Made by a program: the position numbers and the translations under genes. Below are positions 25,703-33,253 of a stretch of 64,000 bases of DNA, one piece after another. Each line of letters starts with the position of its first letter. The stretch's first letter is position 1. The notes beneath the pieces were generated by a model. That model ran no database searches and was not told the DNA's origin. It saw only the letters and a program-made list of their open reading frames with translations. Origin of the DNA: Corynebacterium singulare (lineage in GTDB: Bacteria > Actinomycetota > Actinomycetes > Mycobacteriales > Mycobacteriaceae); assembly GCF_000833575.1 (NCBI RefSeq), contig NZ_CP010827.1, positions 2,219,993 to 2,283,992 on the forward strand, written 5' to 3'.

Positions 25703-26464
25703 CTAACTAACGGCCTCCAGCGCTACCACGGGATATCCGCGGTGTTCAACGATGTCAGCTTCCACGCGATACACCTCGCGCAATAGCTCACGGCTCAGCA
25801 CGTCCGCTGGGGCACCGTGAGCATGTACCTGCCCGTCCTTCATCACGACGAGCTGGTCGCACATCCGGGCTGCCAGGTTGATGTCGTGAATCGCCACCAG
25901 CGCCACACTGCCTTCCTCCTGTGTCTTTTTCCGTACCTGTTCCAAGACGAAGAGTTGGCGGTGGAGGTCGAGGGCGGACGTGGGTTCGTCGAGAAGCATG
26001 AGTCCCGGGTGCCCCACCAGCATCTGTGCCACAGCGACTAGCTGGCGCTGGCCGCCAGAAAGCTCGTTGAGGTAGCGCTGCGCAATCGCATCGAGCCCCA
26101 GGGAGTGCAGTACCTCGGCAGTGCGGGTGACCGGGTCCTCACATAGTTCCCGGCGGGCCGCAATAAGTACGGCTTCAAACGCCCGCAACGCCGCACTGTG
26201 CGGCAGGTCCTGGGGTACATAGCCGATGAGCTGGCGGCGGCGCTGTCCGCGCGGAGTCTGGCCGTCGACACGGAAATCTATCGTGCCGCCTCGTGCGCGG
26301 TGTACCCCGGCAAGCGTCGTGATGGTCGTGGTCTTGCCGGATGCATTCGGCCCCAGCAATCCCACCACCTGCCCGCCACGCAGCGTGGGCAGGCTCAATC
26401 TATCCACCACCATGCACGAGCCGTACCCGGCTGACAAATCAGAAATGGTTAGTTCTACGTCCAC
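25703..26464 (-). CDS. Iron-siderophore/haem ABC transporter ATP-binding protein
   Basis: The 253-residue ATPase energises the importer. Motifs are Walker A GPNASGKTT (an Ala replaces the usual Gly), the Q-loop YVPQDLPH, signature LSGGQRQLVAVAQML, Walker B LMLLDEPTSALD and the switch His in VAIHDINLA. These are typical of FecE/FhuC/HmuV proteins. Its GTG start overlaps the end of the permease gene by ten bases, after AGGAGGG. It acts at the cytoplasmic face. Confidence 0.92.
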   Translation of the reverse strand: MDVELTISDLSAGYGSCMVVDRLSLPTLRGGQVVGLLGPNASGKTTTITTLAGVHRARGGTIDFRVDGQTPRGQRRRQLIGYVPQDLPHSAALRAFEAVLIAARRELCEDPVTRTAEVLHSLGLDAIAQRYLNELSGGQRQLVAVAQMLVGHPGLMLLDEPTSALDLHRQLFVLEQVRKKTQEEGSVALVAIHDINLAARMCDQLVVMKDGQVHAHGAPADVLSRELLREVYRVEADIVEHRGYPVVALEAVS

Positions 26465-27561
26465 AATGCCCTCCTGCGAGTCATGACGATGGCGATGAAG
26501 AACGGCACGCCCAGAAGCGAGGTGACGATGCCGATGGGGATGGCCAGCCCAGGCTTAATCACGAGGCTGAGCGCGTGGGCAGCGCACATCACCGCCGCGC
26601 CTGCAGCCATGGAGGCCGGCACGAAGTAGCGCTGATCCTCGCCCACCAGCATGCGCGCGATGTGCGGGCCAACGAGGCCGATGAAACCGATGATGCCGGC
26701 GAAGGCCACGGTGGTGGCCGCGACGAGTGATACTACGACGAGCACGATGACCCGCAGGCGGGAAGTGTTGATGCCGAGGGCGGTGGCGCGGGCGTCGCCA
26801 AGCCGCAGCGCCGTCAGCCGCCACGACAGCGCGCCCAGGATGGGCAGCGCCACCACGAGCACACCCGCTAACACGGCGTTGGCCTGCCAGCTGGCGCGGG
26901 TGAGCGAGCCCATGGACCAGAAGACGATTTGCTGGAGCGCCTCGCTGGAGGAACGGTACTGGATGAGCGCCAGCATGGCCTGGAAGAAGAAGACGAGGCC
27001 GATGCCGAGCAGCACCATCGTTTCGGACTTCGCACCGCGGATAACGGCGGCGACGACGATGACGGCCGTGGCCACCGCAGCGGACAGCCACGCGATGAGG
27101 GCGAGGTTGAACTGCGGCTGGGCCAAGAGCTGCCAGCGCAGCACGATGGCGCTGGCCCCGCCGAAGGCCGCGGCGGCGGAGATGCCGAGGGTAAAGGGCT
27201 CTGCCAGGGGGTTGTCCAGGATGGTCTGCATCTGCGCGCCGGCGAGCGACAGGCTGGCACCGATAAGCAGCGCCATGACGGCCATGGGCAGGCGCAGGCT
27301 CCACAGGACGGTACGCGTTTGCTTGTCGACGCCCCCTGGGTCCACCATGCCGCGCAGCACCTCACCCGGGGTGAGGTTGATGGCGCCGACGATGACACTG
27401 ACAACGAAGGCGGCGAGCGCCACGAGGACTAGGCCGGCGACGATGGCGATGCGGCGGCGGGTCACGCGGGAGTGCTCGCGGGCGAGGGCCGCGGCGGCGG
27501 CCACGGGATCGGTGGTGCTCTCAGCGCGAACCGGATGTGCGGTGGTTGTAGAAATACTCAT
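26455..27561 (-). CDS. FecCD-family iron transport permease
   Basis: The 368-residue polytopic protein starts at ATG 27561. The N-terminal 50 residues are a soluble Thr/Ala-rich extension (STTTAHPVRAESTTDP). The family features LPMAVMALLIGASLSLAGAQ, PLAEPFTLGISAAAAFGG, and GFIGLVGPHIARMLVGEDQR are present, the last being the ATPase-coupling loop. About ten membrane helices are expected. It presumably works as a homodimer, because only one permease gene is present. The stop of the binding-protein gene lies two bases upstream. Confidence 0.93.
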   Translation of the reverse strand: MSISTTTAHPVRAESTTDPVAAAAALAREHSRVTRRRIAIVAGLVLVALAAFVVSVIVGAINLTPGEVLRGMVDPGGVDKQTRTVLWSLRLPMAVMALLIGASLSLAGAQMQTILDNPLAEPFTLGISAAAAFGGASAIVLRWQLLAQPQFNLALIAWLSAAVATAVIVVAAVIRGAKSETMVLLGIGLVFFFQAMLALIQYRSSSEALQQIVFWSMGSLTRASWQANAVLAGVLVVALPILGALSWRLTALRLGDARATALGINTSRLRVIVLVVVSLVAATTVAFAGIIGFIGLVGPHIARMLVGEDQRYFVPASMAAGAAVMCAAHALSLVIKPGLAIPIGIVTSLLGVPFFIAIVMTRRRALWT

Positions 27562-27563
27562 GA

Positions 27564-28793
27564 CTAGTTGGTGCTGAAGAAGGTTCCGTCGCCGGGGACG
27601 GGCGAGTACTTCTCCTGGGCATCGGCCCACTCTTTCTGGACGTCGATGTCTGCGTAGTCCTCCGGGTGGAGCCACGCGGCTATCTGGAGCAGCGCCAGGT
27701 AGTTAAAGGGCGAGTTGTAGAACTGGTGCCACAGGCCGTGGAGGTTGTGTTCCTTGACGGCGGTGAGGTCGGGGAAGCCGGGCTGGACTTCGGCAAGCGT
27801 GGCGGCGCTATCGTGGGCATCCTTTGAGCTGATGCCATACCCCGCGGCCGCGAAGCCGGTGTGGCCCTTGGAGCTATCGACCTTGGAGGACCAGTCGCCG
27901 CCGGTAGCGATGATCATGTCCGGATCAGCATCGATGACCTTTTCAGGGGTAAGGGCGCCGGATTCGCCGTCGATGAGGCCGTCAGCCACATTCTCACCAC
28001 CGGCGACGTTGACCAGCTGGGAGATGTTGGAGTCATTCCACGAGCCGCAGCAATCTGACACACCCGCCGCTCGCCACACGAAGGTAGACGGCGTGTCTTT
28101 TGCCTTAGCTGCACGTTCTTTTACCAGGTCAACGTTCTTCTGCCAGTCTGCGATGAATTCATCGGCACGATCCTCGTGGCCAAAAATATCAGCGAAGATT
28201 TCCATAGTGGGGACAGTGTTCTCCAGCGGCTTGGCACGGAAATCAGTGACGGCGTAGGTGAGTCCGGCTTGATCCAACTTGTCGGTGAGCCCAGCGGTCT
28301 GAGAAGCCTCATACTGGTCTTTGGAAAGCACGATGAGGTCTGGATCGAGGCTAATCAGCTCCTCTACGCTGACGTCGCCCTTGGTAAAGCCGCCAATTTC
28401 GGGCAGCTCGTTGACCTTGGGGACGACCTTTTCCAACTCGCGGTAGTAATCGGGCACGTTCTGCTTGAGGTCCGAGCCGATGGCTACAACTTTGTCGAGC
28501 GGATCTTTAGCGTTAAGGACGCCGGTGGCAAACACTCCGCGCCCCTCTCCGAGGATGACACGCTCTGGCTCATGGTCCAGCTCCACGTGGCGGCCGGCTA
28601 GGTCCGTGAAAGTCACGGCTGCAGTGCTATCAGTAGATGCGTCTTGGGTGGCATCCTCGGCCGTTGTCCCGGCAGCGCAGCCTGTCACAGTACTGGCAAG
28701 TGCCGCCACTAGAGCAAAGGTTCCTACGACACGCGGTCGTGCCGTTTGGTGGTGAGTAGGGCTGTGAACCACTGTTGTTCCTCGTACTTTCAT
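27564..28793 (-). CDS. Iron-siderophore/haem-type substrate-binding lipoprotein
   Basis: The 409-residue protein has a long charged N-region, a hydrophobic segment and the lipobox VTGC near residue 39. The mature part is a periplasmic-binding-protein domain (PF01497): DLAGRHVELDHEPERVILGE, LDPDLIVLSKDQYEASQT, and IDADPDMIIATGGDW. It is longer than typical FecB/FhuD proteins. A Cys pair (VSDCCGSWND) in the middle is unusual. It should capture a ferric chelate or haem outside the cell. A DtxR-type box lies 62 bases upstream, indicating repression by iron. Confidence 0.9.
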   Translation of the reverse strand: MKVRGTTVVHSPTHHQTARPRVVGTFALVAALASTVTGCAAGTTAEDATQDASTDSTAAVTFTDLAGRHVELDHEPERVILGEGRGVFATGVLNAKDPLDKVVAIGSDLKQNVPDYYRELEKVVPKVNELPEIGGFTKGDVSVEELISLDPDLIVLSKDQYEASQTAGLTDKLDQAGLTYAVTDFRAKPLENTVPTMEIFADIFGHEDRADEFIADWQKNVDLVKERAAKAKDTPSTFVWRAAGVSDCCGSWNDSNISQLVNVAGGENVADGLIDGESGALTPEKVIDADPDMIIATGGDWSSKVDSSKGHTGFAAAGYGISSKDAHDSAATLAEVQPGFPDLTAVKEHNLHGLWHQFYNSPFNYLALLQIAAWLHPEDYADIDVQKEWADAQEKYSPVPGDGTFFSTN

Positions 28794-28854
28794 CGTCGTG
28801 TGCGGTACCCACGCGGGGAGCGCACTCCAATCAGGACGAGTTCATCCTACACAT

Positions 28855-28873
28855 TCAGGTTAGGCTACCCAAA
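28855..28873. promoter_or_regulatory. DtxR-type iron box
   Basis: TCAGGTTAGGCTACCCAAA matches the DtxR consensus TTAGGTTAGGCTAACCTAA at 16 of 19 positions, including the whole central AGGTTAGGCTA. It sits in the promoter region of the siderophore-type importer. Confidence 0.82.
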
Positions 28874-28920
28874 GTCTACATAGGGTGGGCAACACTTTTC
28901 CCTGCTATGCGGAGCGTAAT

Positions 28921-28955
28921 AAAACCCCGACCTGGACAACGTCCAGGGCAGGGTT
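28921..28955 (-). terminator. Terminator of the DUF3618 gene
   Basis: Read on the minus strand, AACCC and CCTGGAC pair with GTCCAGG and GGGTT around a GTT loop, and TTTTATT follows. It lies about 40 bases after the stop at 28998. Confidence 0.75.
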
Positions 28956-28997
28956 CTCATGCGTGCGCAGTCAGCGCAGCGAATATGGGGAGAGTGC

Positions 28998-29276
28998 TTA
29001 GCGGCGCTCAGCCAGCAGGCGCTGCAGCTCCTTGATATCGGACTTGCGACGCTTGGAGCGGAAGACGGAGAAAGCGATAAGACCTACGACAGCAGCGCCG
29101 ACACCGGCGAGCGCCATCTGCACGTTGCGGTCCTGCAGCTTCTGAGTGGCGGCACCCTTGGCGTCGTCCACAAAGTTCTGCGGCTTGCTGCGGTCAGCCA
29201 GCTCATCCAGAGTGCTAGCCAGCTGACGGCGGGTGCGCTCGATGTCGCGCTGGATATCATCAATGTTGCGTGCCAC
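28998..29276 (-). CDS. DUF3618 small membrane protein
   Basis: The 92-residue protein begins ARNIDDIQRDIERTRRQLAS, the recognisable DUF3618 helix (I-x-x-x-I-E-x-T-R-x-x-L-x-x-T-L). One membrane segment follows, AGVGAAVVGLIAFSVF, and a very basic tail RSKRRKSDIKE. GTG 29276 with AGGAG seven bases upstream is the start. Its function is unknown. It is a single-gene transcript with its own terminator. Confidence 0.9.
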   Translation of the reverse strand: MARNIDDIQRDIERTRRQLASTLDELADRSKPQNFVDDAKGAATQKLQDRNVQMALAGVGAAVVGLIAFSVFRSKRRKSDIKELQRLLAERR

Positions 29277-29455
29277 GTAAATCTCCTGAGATTTTGACTG
29301 TGATTGTGTGATCTGTTGCGGCCAGAATCTGGCCGCTGAAGTTCTAACGTCGATATTCTACATTGACCTTCACCGCTGCCGCATGTCTACCCGCACAGTG
29401 AGGGCGCAAGAACTGTGCCGGAGAGCACGCAGTGGAGCACGGTATGGTGGAGACC

Positions 29456-29926
29456 ATGACTGAAGCACAACGACTGTACGTAGGAGATAAAGCCCCGGCC
29501 TTTTCCTTGAGCGATGATGCCGGCACTACCGTGAGCCTGAGCGATTATGCAGGCAAACGCGTCGTGGTCTACTTCTACCCGCGCGCCAACACCCCTGGAT
29601 GCACCAAGGAAGCGTGCGATTTCCGGGATAGCCTCGAGCAGCTCAACGGTATGGACATCGCCGTCGTGGGCATTTCTCCCGACAAGCCGGAGGCCTTGGC
29701 GAAGTTCCGTGAGGATCACGAGCTAAACTTCCCGCTGCTGTCGGACCCCGAAAAGGAGGTCATGACGGCTTATGGCGCGTTCGGTGAAAAGAAGAACTAC
29801 GGCAAGGTCGTCCAAGGCGTTATTCGCTCCACCTTCCTCGTGGACGAGGATGGCACCATCGCCCAGGCCATGTACAACGTCAAGGCCACCGGCCACGTCG
29901 CCCGCGTTCTCAAAGCGCTGGACTAG
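29456..29926 (+). CDS. bcp: Thioredoxin-dependent peroxiredoxin Bcp
   Basis: The 156-residue enzyme reduces hydrogen peroxide and organic peroxides in the cytoplasm. VVYFYPRANTPGCTKEACDF carries the peroxidatic Cys (in TPGCTKEA) and the second Cys five residues later, the pattern of the alpha/E subfamily. ATG 29456 follows GGTGGAG. The gene overlaps the acpS stop by four bases, convergent, as bcp and acpS are close in M. tuberculosis (Rv2521, Rv2523c). Confidence 0.94.
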   Translation: MTEAQRLYVGDKAPAFSLSDDAGTTVSLSDYAGKRVVVYFYPRANTPGCTKEACDFRDSLEQLNGMDIAVVGISPDKPEALAKFREDHELNFPLLSDPEKEVMTAYGAFGEKKNYGKVVQGVIRSTFLVDEDGTIAQAMYNVKATGHVARVLKALD

Positions 29927-30357
29927 CCACACCCCGCGGTGAGAAGAAGAACCGTGGCGGTGGCATAGTCACCGTCATGGCTGATGGACAGCGCTGTGGT
30001 GTAATCCCCCAAGGACTCCTGCGCCGCAGCAGCGATACTCCCCCGCAGCTCGAGGGCCACCCGACCCCACGCGTCAGGGCGGACCTCAATGTCTGACCAG
30101 ACAACAGCCTCCTCATTCATGACTGGCGGGCGCCCGTAGAGCGCCTGCGACCACGCCTTGATGAAGGCCTCCTTAGCAGCCCAGCGCCCAGCCATGTACT
30201 GGGCGCGGGCAGCACCCTCAAGTCCTCGAGTCTGCGCCCCGCGCAGCTCGGCAGCGCTAAAGACCCGGGCAAAGCGCGTACCAGGCAGCGCAAGCTGCTC
30301 AGCAAAGGACGGGATGTGCACGAGGTCGGTACCCACACTCATTCCGCTCATGCTCAT
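29923..30357 (-). CDS. acpS: Holo-[acyl-carrier-protein] synthase
   Basis: The enzyme moves 4'-phosphopantetheine from CoA to a serine of the ACP, here most likely the ACP domain of the type I fatty acid synthase, which has no phosphopantetheinyl transferase domain of its own. Motifs are VGTDLVHIPSF (metal-binding Asp) and RWAAKEAFIKAW (Glu and Lys of W/F-x-x-K-E-A-x-x-K). About 140 residues. Three ATG codons (30357, 30351, 30342) are possible starts; the family consensus begins at 30342, and none has a strong ribosome site. It is the last gene of a minus-strand run that begins upstream of fas. Confidence 0.92.
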   Translation of the reverse strand: MSMSGMSVGTDLVHIPSFAEQLALPGTRFARVFSAAELRGAQTRGLEGAARAQYMAGRWAAKEAFIKAWSQALYGRPPVMNEEAVVWSDIEVRPDAWGRVALELRGSIAAAAQESLGDYTTALSISHDGDYATATVLLLTAGCG

Positions 30358-30367
30358 GCAGAACAGC

Positions 30368-31120
30368 CTAGCGCGCCAACTGTTGCTTGAGCTCCTCAAG
30401 CTCATCGCCGCCGGCCATCCACTGAGTCAGTTCCGGCAGGCTAACCGCCTCTTTCGGCGCGTTCAAGGACATCTCTCCCACCGTGAGTACGACGAAGTGG
30501 TCGCCCACCAGGTAAGCATGCTGCGGATTGTGGGTAATAAACACAACGCCCATGCCGCGCTCGCGAGCGGCGTCGATGAAGCGCAGCACCATGCCGGATT
30601 GCTTCACGCCGAGGGCGGCGGTGGGCTCATCGAGGATGATGTAACGAGCGCCGAAGTAGATCGCGCGTGCGATGGCGACAACTTGGCGCTGGCCACCGGA
30701 GAGTGCGGAGAGTTCCACGTCGACGTCGCCAAGCACAATGCCCATATCTGAGAGCTGGTCGTGCGTAATTCGCTTCATCTCCGACTCGCGGAGACGACCC
30801 AACGCGCCTGTAAGCTCCTGCCCCAGGAAGAAGTTGCGCCACACCGACAAGGACGGCACGAGCGCCAGGTCCTGGTACACCGTGGCGATGCCCGCGTCGA
30901 GGGAATCGCGGGGGCTGGCAAACCGCACCTCATCGCCATCAACGGTGATGGTGCCACCGGTCGGTGGGGTCAGGCCAGCCAGAATCTTGATGAGCGTAGA
31001 TTTTCCCGCACCGTTATCTCCCAGCACGCAGGTCACAGTCCCCTCCTTCACGGCCAAGTTGATATCCCGCAAGGCGTGGAAGTTGCCGAAGGTTTGGGAA
31101 ATATCGTGGAGCTCAATCAT
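30368..31120 (-). CDS. Sugar-type ABC transporter ATP-binding protein (single NBD)
   Basis: The 250-residue ATPase has Walker A GDNGAGKST, signature LSGGQRQVVAIARAI, Walker B YIILDEPTAALG and switch His in VVFITHNPQ. GDNGAGKS together with an ALG at the D-loop is typical of the ribose/fructose-type CUT2 ATPases. Unlike RbsA or XylG it has a single nucleotide-binding domain, as in FrcA, so it should act as a homodimer. It lies three bases after the permease gene. Confidence 0.9.
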   Translation of the reverse strand: MIELHDISQTFGNFHALRDINLAVKEGTVTCVLGDNGAGKSTLIKILAGLTPPTGGTITVDGDEVRFASPRDSLDAGIATVYQDLALVPSLSVWRNFFLGQELTGALGRLRESEMKRITHDQLSDMGIVLGDVDVELSALSGGQRQVVAIARAIYFGARYIILDEPTAALGVKQSGMVLRFIDAARERGMGVVFITHNPQHAYLVGDHFVVLTVGEMSLNAPKEAVSLPELTQWMAGGDELEELKQQLAR

Positions 31121-31123
31121 GGT

Positions 31124-32164
31124 TTATCGCTTCCTCGTGAAGTTGGCCACCGACGTGTTCGTCAGCACGGCGAAAAGCAGCATGGCACCGAGGAAGAACT
31201 TGAACCAGTCGGGGTTCCAGCCCGCATACACGATGCCTTGGTTGGTCATGCCGAAAATGAGCGCGCCAATGGCCGTGCCCACCGCGGTACCGCGCCCACC
31301 AGTCATGGAGCAGCCGCCGATCACTGCAGCGATGATGTAGAGAAACTCGTTACCGATACCCTGGCCCGCTTGGATGGAGTCGAAGGCAAACAGGGTGTGC
31401 ATGCCCACGAACCAGGCGGCAAAACCGACAAACATGAACAGCGCCACCTTGACGCGGCGCACGGGCACGCCGACGGCGCGAGCGGCCTCGTCATCGCCGC
31501 CAACAGCGAAAATCCAGTTGCCCCAGCGCGTCTTGTACAGAACCCACGAAGCAATGGTGACAAACACTAACCACCAGATGACGGTGGCGCGAATACTCAA
31601 CGAGCCCAGGTGAATCGTGCCAGCGAAGACGACGCGTGCGGAAGGAAATCCCTCCATATCCGCGATGGTAGGGGTGGCCACCTGCCCCGTCACCAGCTTT
31701 GTGATGGCCAGGTTGAGGCCCTGCAGCATGAGGAAGGCCGCCAAGGTGATGAGGAAGGAATCAATCTTCGTCCGGGTAACTAGCACACCGTTGAGCGCGC
31801 CAATCGTCAGCGCGGTAAGCAGCGAGAGGCCCACGCCCACCCAGGAATTGAGGTGGAAATTGTAATTGAGCATCGTGGCCACGAGTGCGGCCGAAGTCAC
31901 GGCCACGCCGGAGGACAGGTCGAACTCGTTGCCTATCATGAGCAGGCCCACCGCCAGTGCCACGATGCCCAGCGTGGAGCTGGCATACAGCACCGTGGAG
32001 AAGGCCTCCACCGAGCGGAAGGCGGGGGCAACGACCATGAAGAGGACGAAGATGAGCACCGCGCCCAGTAGGCTCGCCAGCTCTGGACGGCGAATCAGGC
32101 GCGAGAATGCGCTGCGGCGGGTCAGGCGCGCATCGCCTGTGCTTATCGACGCCTCCCCACTCAT
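31124..32164 (-). CDS. CUT2-type sugar ABC transporter permease
   Basis: The 346-residue membrane protein belongs to the RbsC/FrcC family (BPD_transp_2). About nine hydrophobic segments are visible, with LMIGNEFDLSSGVAVTSAAL and GALNGVLVTRTKIDSFLITL, which hold the conserved early-helix and coupling-loop elements, and AVIGGCSMTGGRGTAVGTAI near the C-terminus. The sugar is not deducible. Its start overlaps the stop of the binding-protein gene by four bases. Confidence 0.92.
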   Translation of the reverse strand: MSGEASISTGDARLTRRSAFSRLIRRPELASLLGAVLIFVLFMVVAPAFRSVEAFSTVLYASSTLGIVALAVGLLMIGNEFDLSSGVAVTSAALVATMLNYNFHLNSWVGVGLSLLTALTIGALNGVLVTRTKIDSFLITLAAFLMLQGLNLAITKLVTGQVATPTIADMEGFPSARVVFAGTIHLGSLSIRATVIWWLVFVTIASWVLYKTRWGNWIFAVGGDDEAARAVGVPVRRVKVALFMFVGFAAWFVGMHTLFAFDSIQAGQGIGNEFLYIIAAVIGGCSMTGGRGTAVGTAIGALIFGMTNQGIVYAGWNPDWFKFFLGAMLLFAVLTNTSVANFTRKR

Positions 32165-33156
32165 CGCAGGCCCTCCTTCGCCGACTCAGAGATGATGTCC
32201 ACATTGGTGGAATCGACGAAGGACGGCCCGGTGTACACCGGGCGGCCGCCGCCTAGTGTGGAGCCGTTACGGTGGGCCAGCCATAGCGCATCAACGGCGA
32301 GGTAGCCCTGCATATAGGGCTGCTGGTCGACGGCCCATTGGACGGTGCCGTCGGCGATGGCGTCGACAAGCTCGGCGTTGGTGTCGAACGTCGAGACCTG
32401 TGCGTCAGAGCCTGCCTCGGCCACGGCATCTGTCGAACGCATGGCCACGGAGGCCTGCAGAGCCATCACCCAGTCGATGGACCTATCCTGTGCCAGCTTG
32501 GCGTTGATGGTGGACTGCGCGGCGGTGAGATCCTTGCCGTTGACGTAGAGAATCTCCACCTTGCCGCCGTCCATGCCCTCCTTAACGCCGGCGCACCGCG
32601 CCTCCTGGGACGAGTTGCCCTGCTCGTGGATAACGCAGAGGGCATGCTTCGCGCCATCGGCCTTGAGGCGCTCGCCCGCCTTGGTGCCTGCAACCTTCTC
32701 TTCTTGGCCGAAGAAGGCGCTCATGCCGTATTTCTCGTAGTCGTCCATGCCGGCGTTAAGGCCGACGGTGGGGATGCCGGCATCAGCAGCCTTCTTGGCC
32801 ACGGGGCCGATAGCGCCCGCGTTCGGCATGGTCACGGCGATGCCGTCCACCCCGGAATCGATGGCGGATTGCACCAGGTTGGCCTGGTTAGGGGCTTCCG
32901 GGTCGGAGGAATAGCGCAGTTCGATGTTGTCCTTGCGCGCGGCATCCTCCGCGCCCTTGCGTACGAGGTCCCAGTAGGTATCGCCCGGCGCGCCATGGGA
33001 GATCATGGCGACGACGAGGCGCTCGGTGTCGACACCACCGGCCAGCTCGCCCTCCTCGCTCGGGCGGGGCGCGCCTCCGGTGGCGGAGCATCCCCCGATC
33101 GTGGCGGCGAGGGCGACCGCACTGACACCACGTGCAAACTTTGTGTTGATTTTCAC
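32161..33156 (-). CDS. CUT2-type substrate-binding lipoprotein
   Basis: About 331 residues from GTG 33156, which gives a compact lipoprotein signal MKINTKFARGVSAVALAATI ending in IGGC. AAGG lies almost against the GTG, so a start further upstream is possible. The mature domain is a type I periplasmic-binding fold (PF13407): VVAMISHGAPGDTYWDLVRK, QSAIDSGVDGIAVTMPN, and GTVQWAVDQQPYMQGYLAVD. The ligand is probably a monosaccharide or polyol, by family. The gene follows fas by 97 bases on the same strand. Confidence 0.88.
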   Translation of the reverse strand: MKINTKFARGVSAVALAATIGGCSATGGAPRPSEEGELAGGVDTERLVVAMISHGAPGDTYWDLVRKGAEDAARKDNIELRYSSDPEAPNQANLVQSAIDSGVDGIAVTMPNAGAIGPVAKKAADAGIPTVGLNAGMDDYEKYGMSAFFGQEEKVAGTKAGERLKADGAKHALCVIHEQGNSSQEARCAGVKEGMDGGKVEILYVNGKDLTAAQSTINAKLAQDRSIDWVMALQASVAMRSTDAVAEAGSDAQVSTFDTNAELVDAIADGTVQWAVDQQPYMQGYLAVDALWLAHRNGSTLGGGRPVYTGPSFVDSTNVDIISESAKEGLR

Positions 33157-33253
33157 CCTTGCATGGTGCCCCAGCACACACTCTGGGTTCAACCCGCTTG
33201 ACCTGGTTCTTTATCGTTTCAGAGGGTTCGAGCTGGGGTTATTCTTCGGTGTT

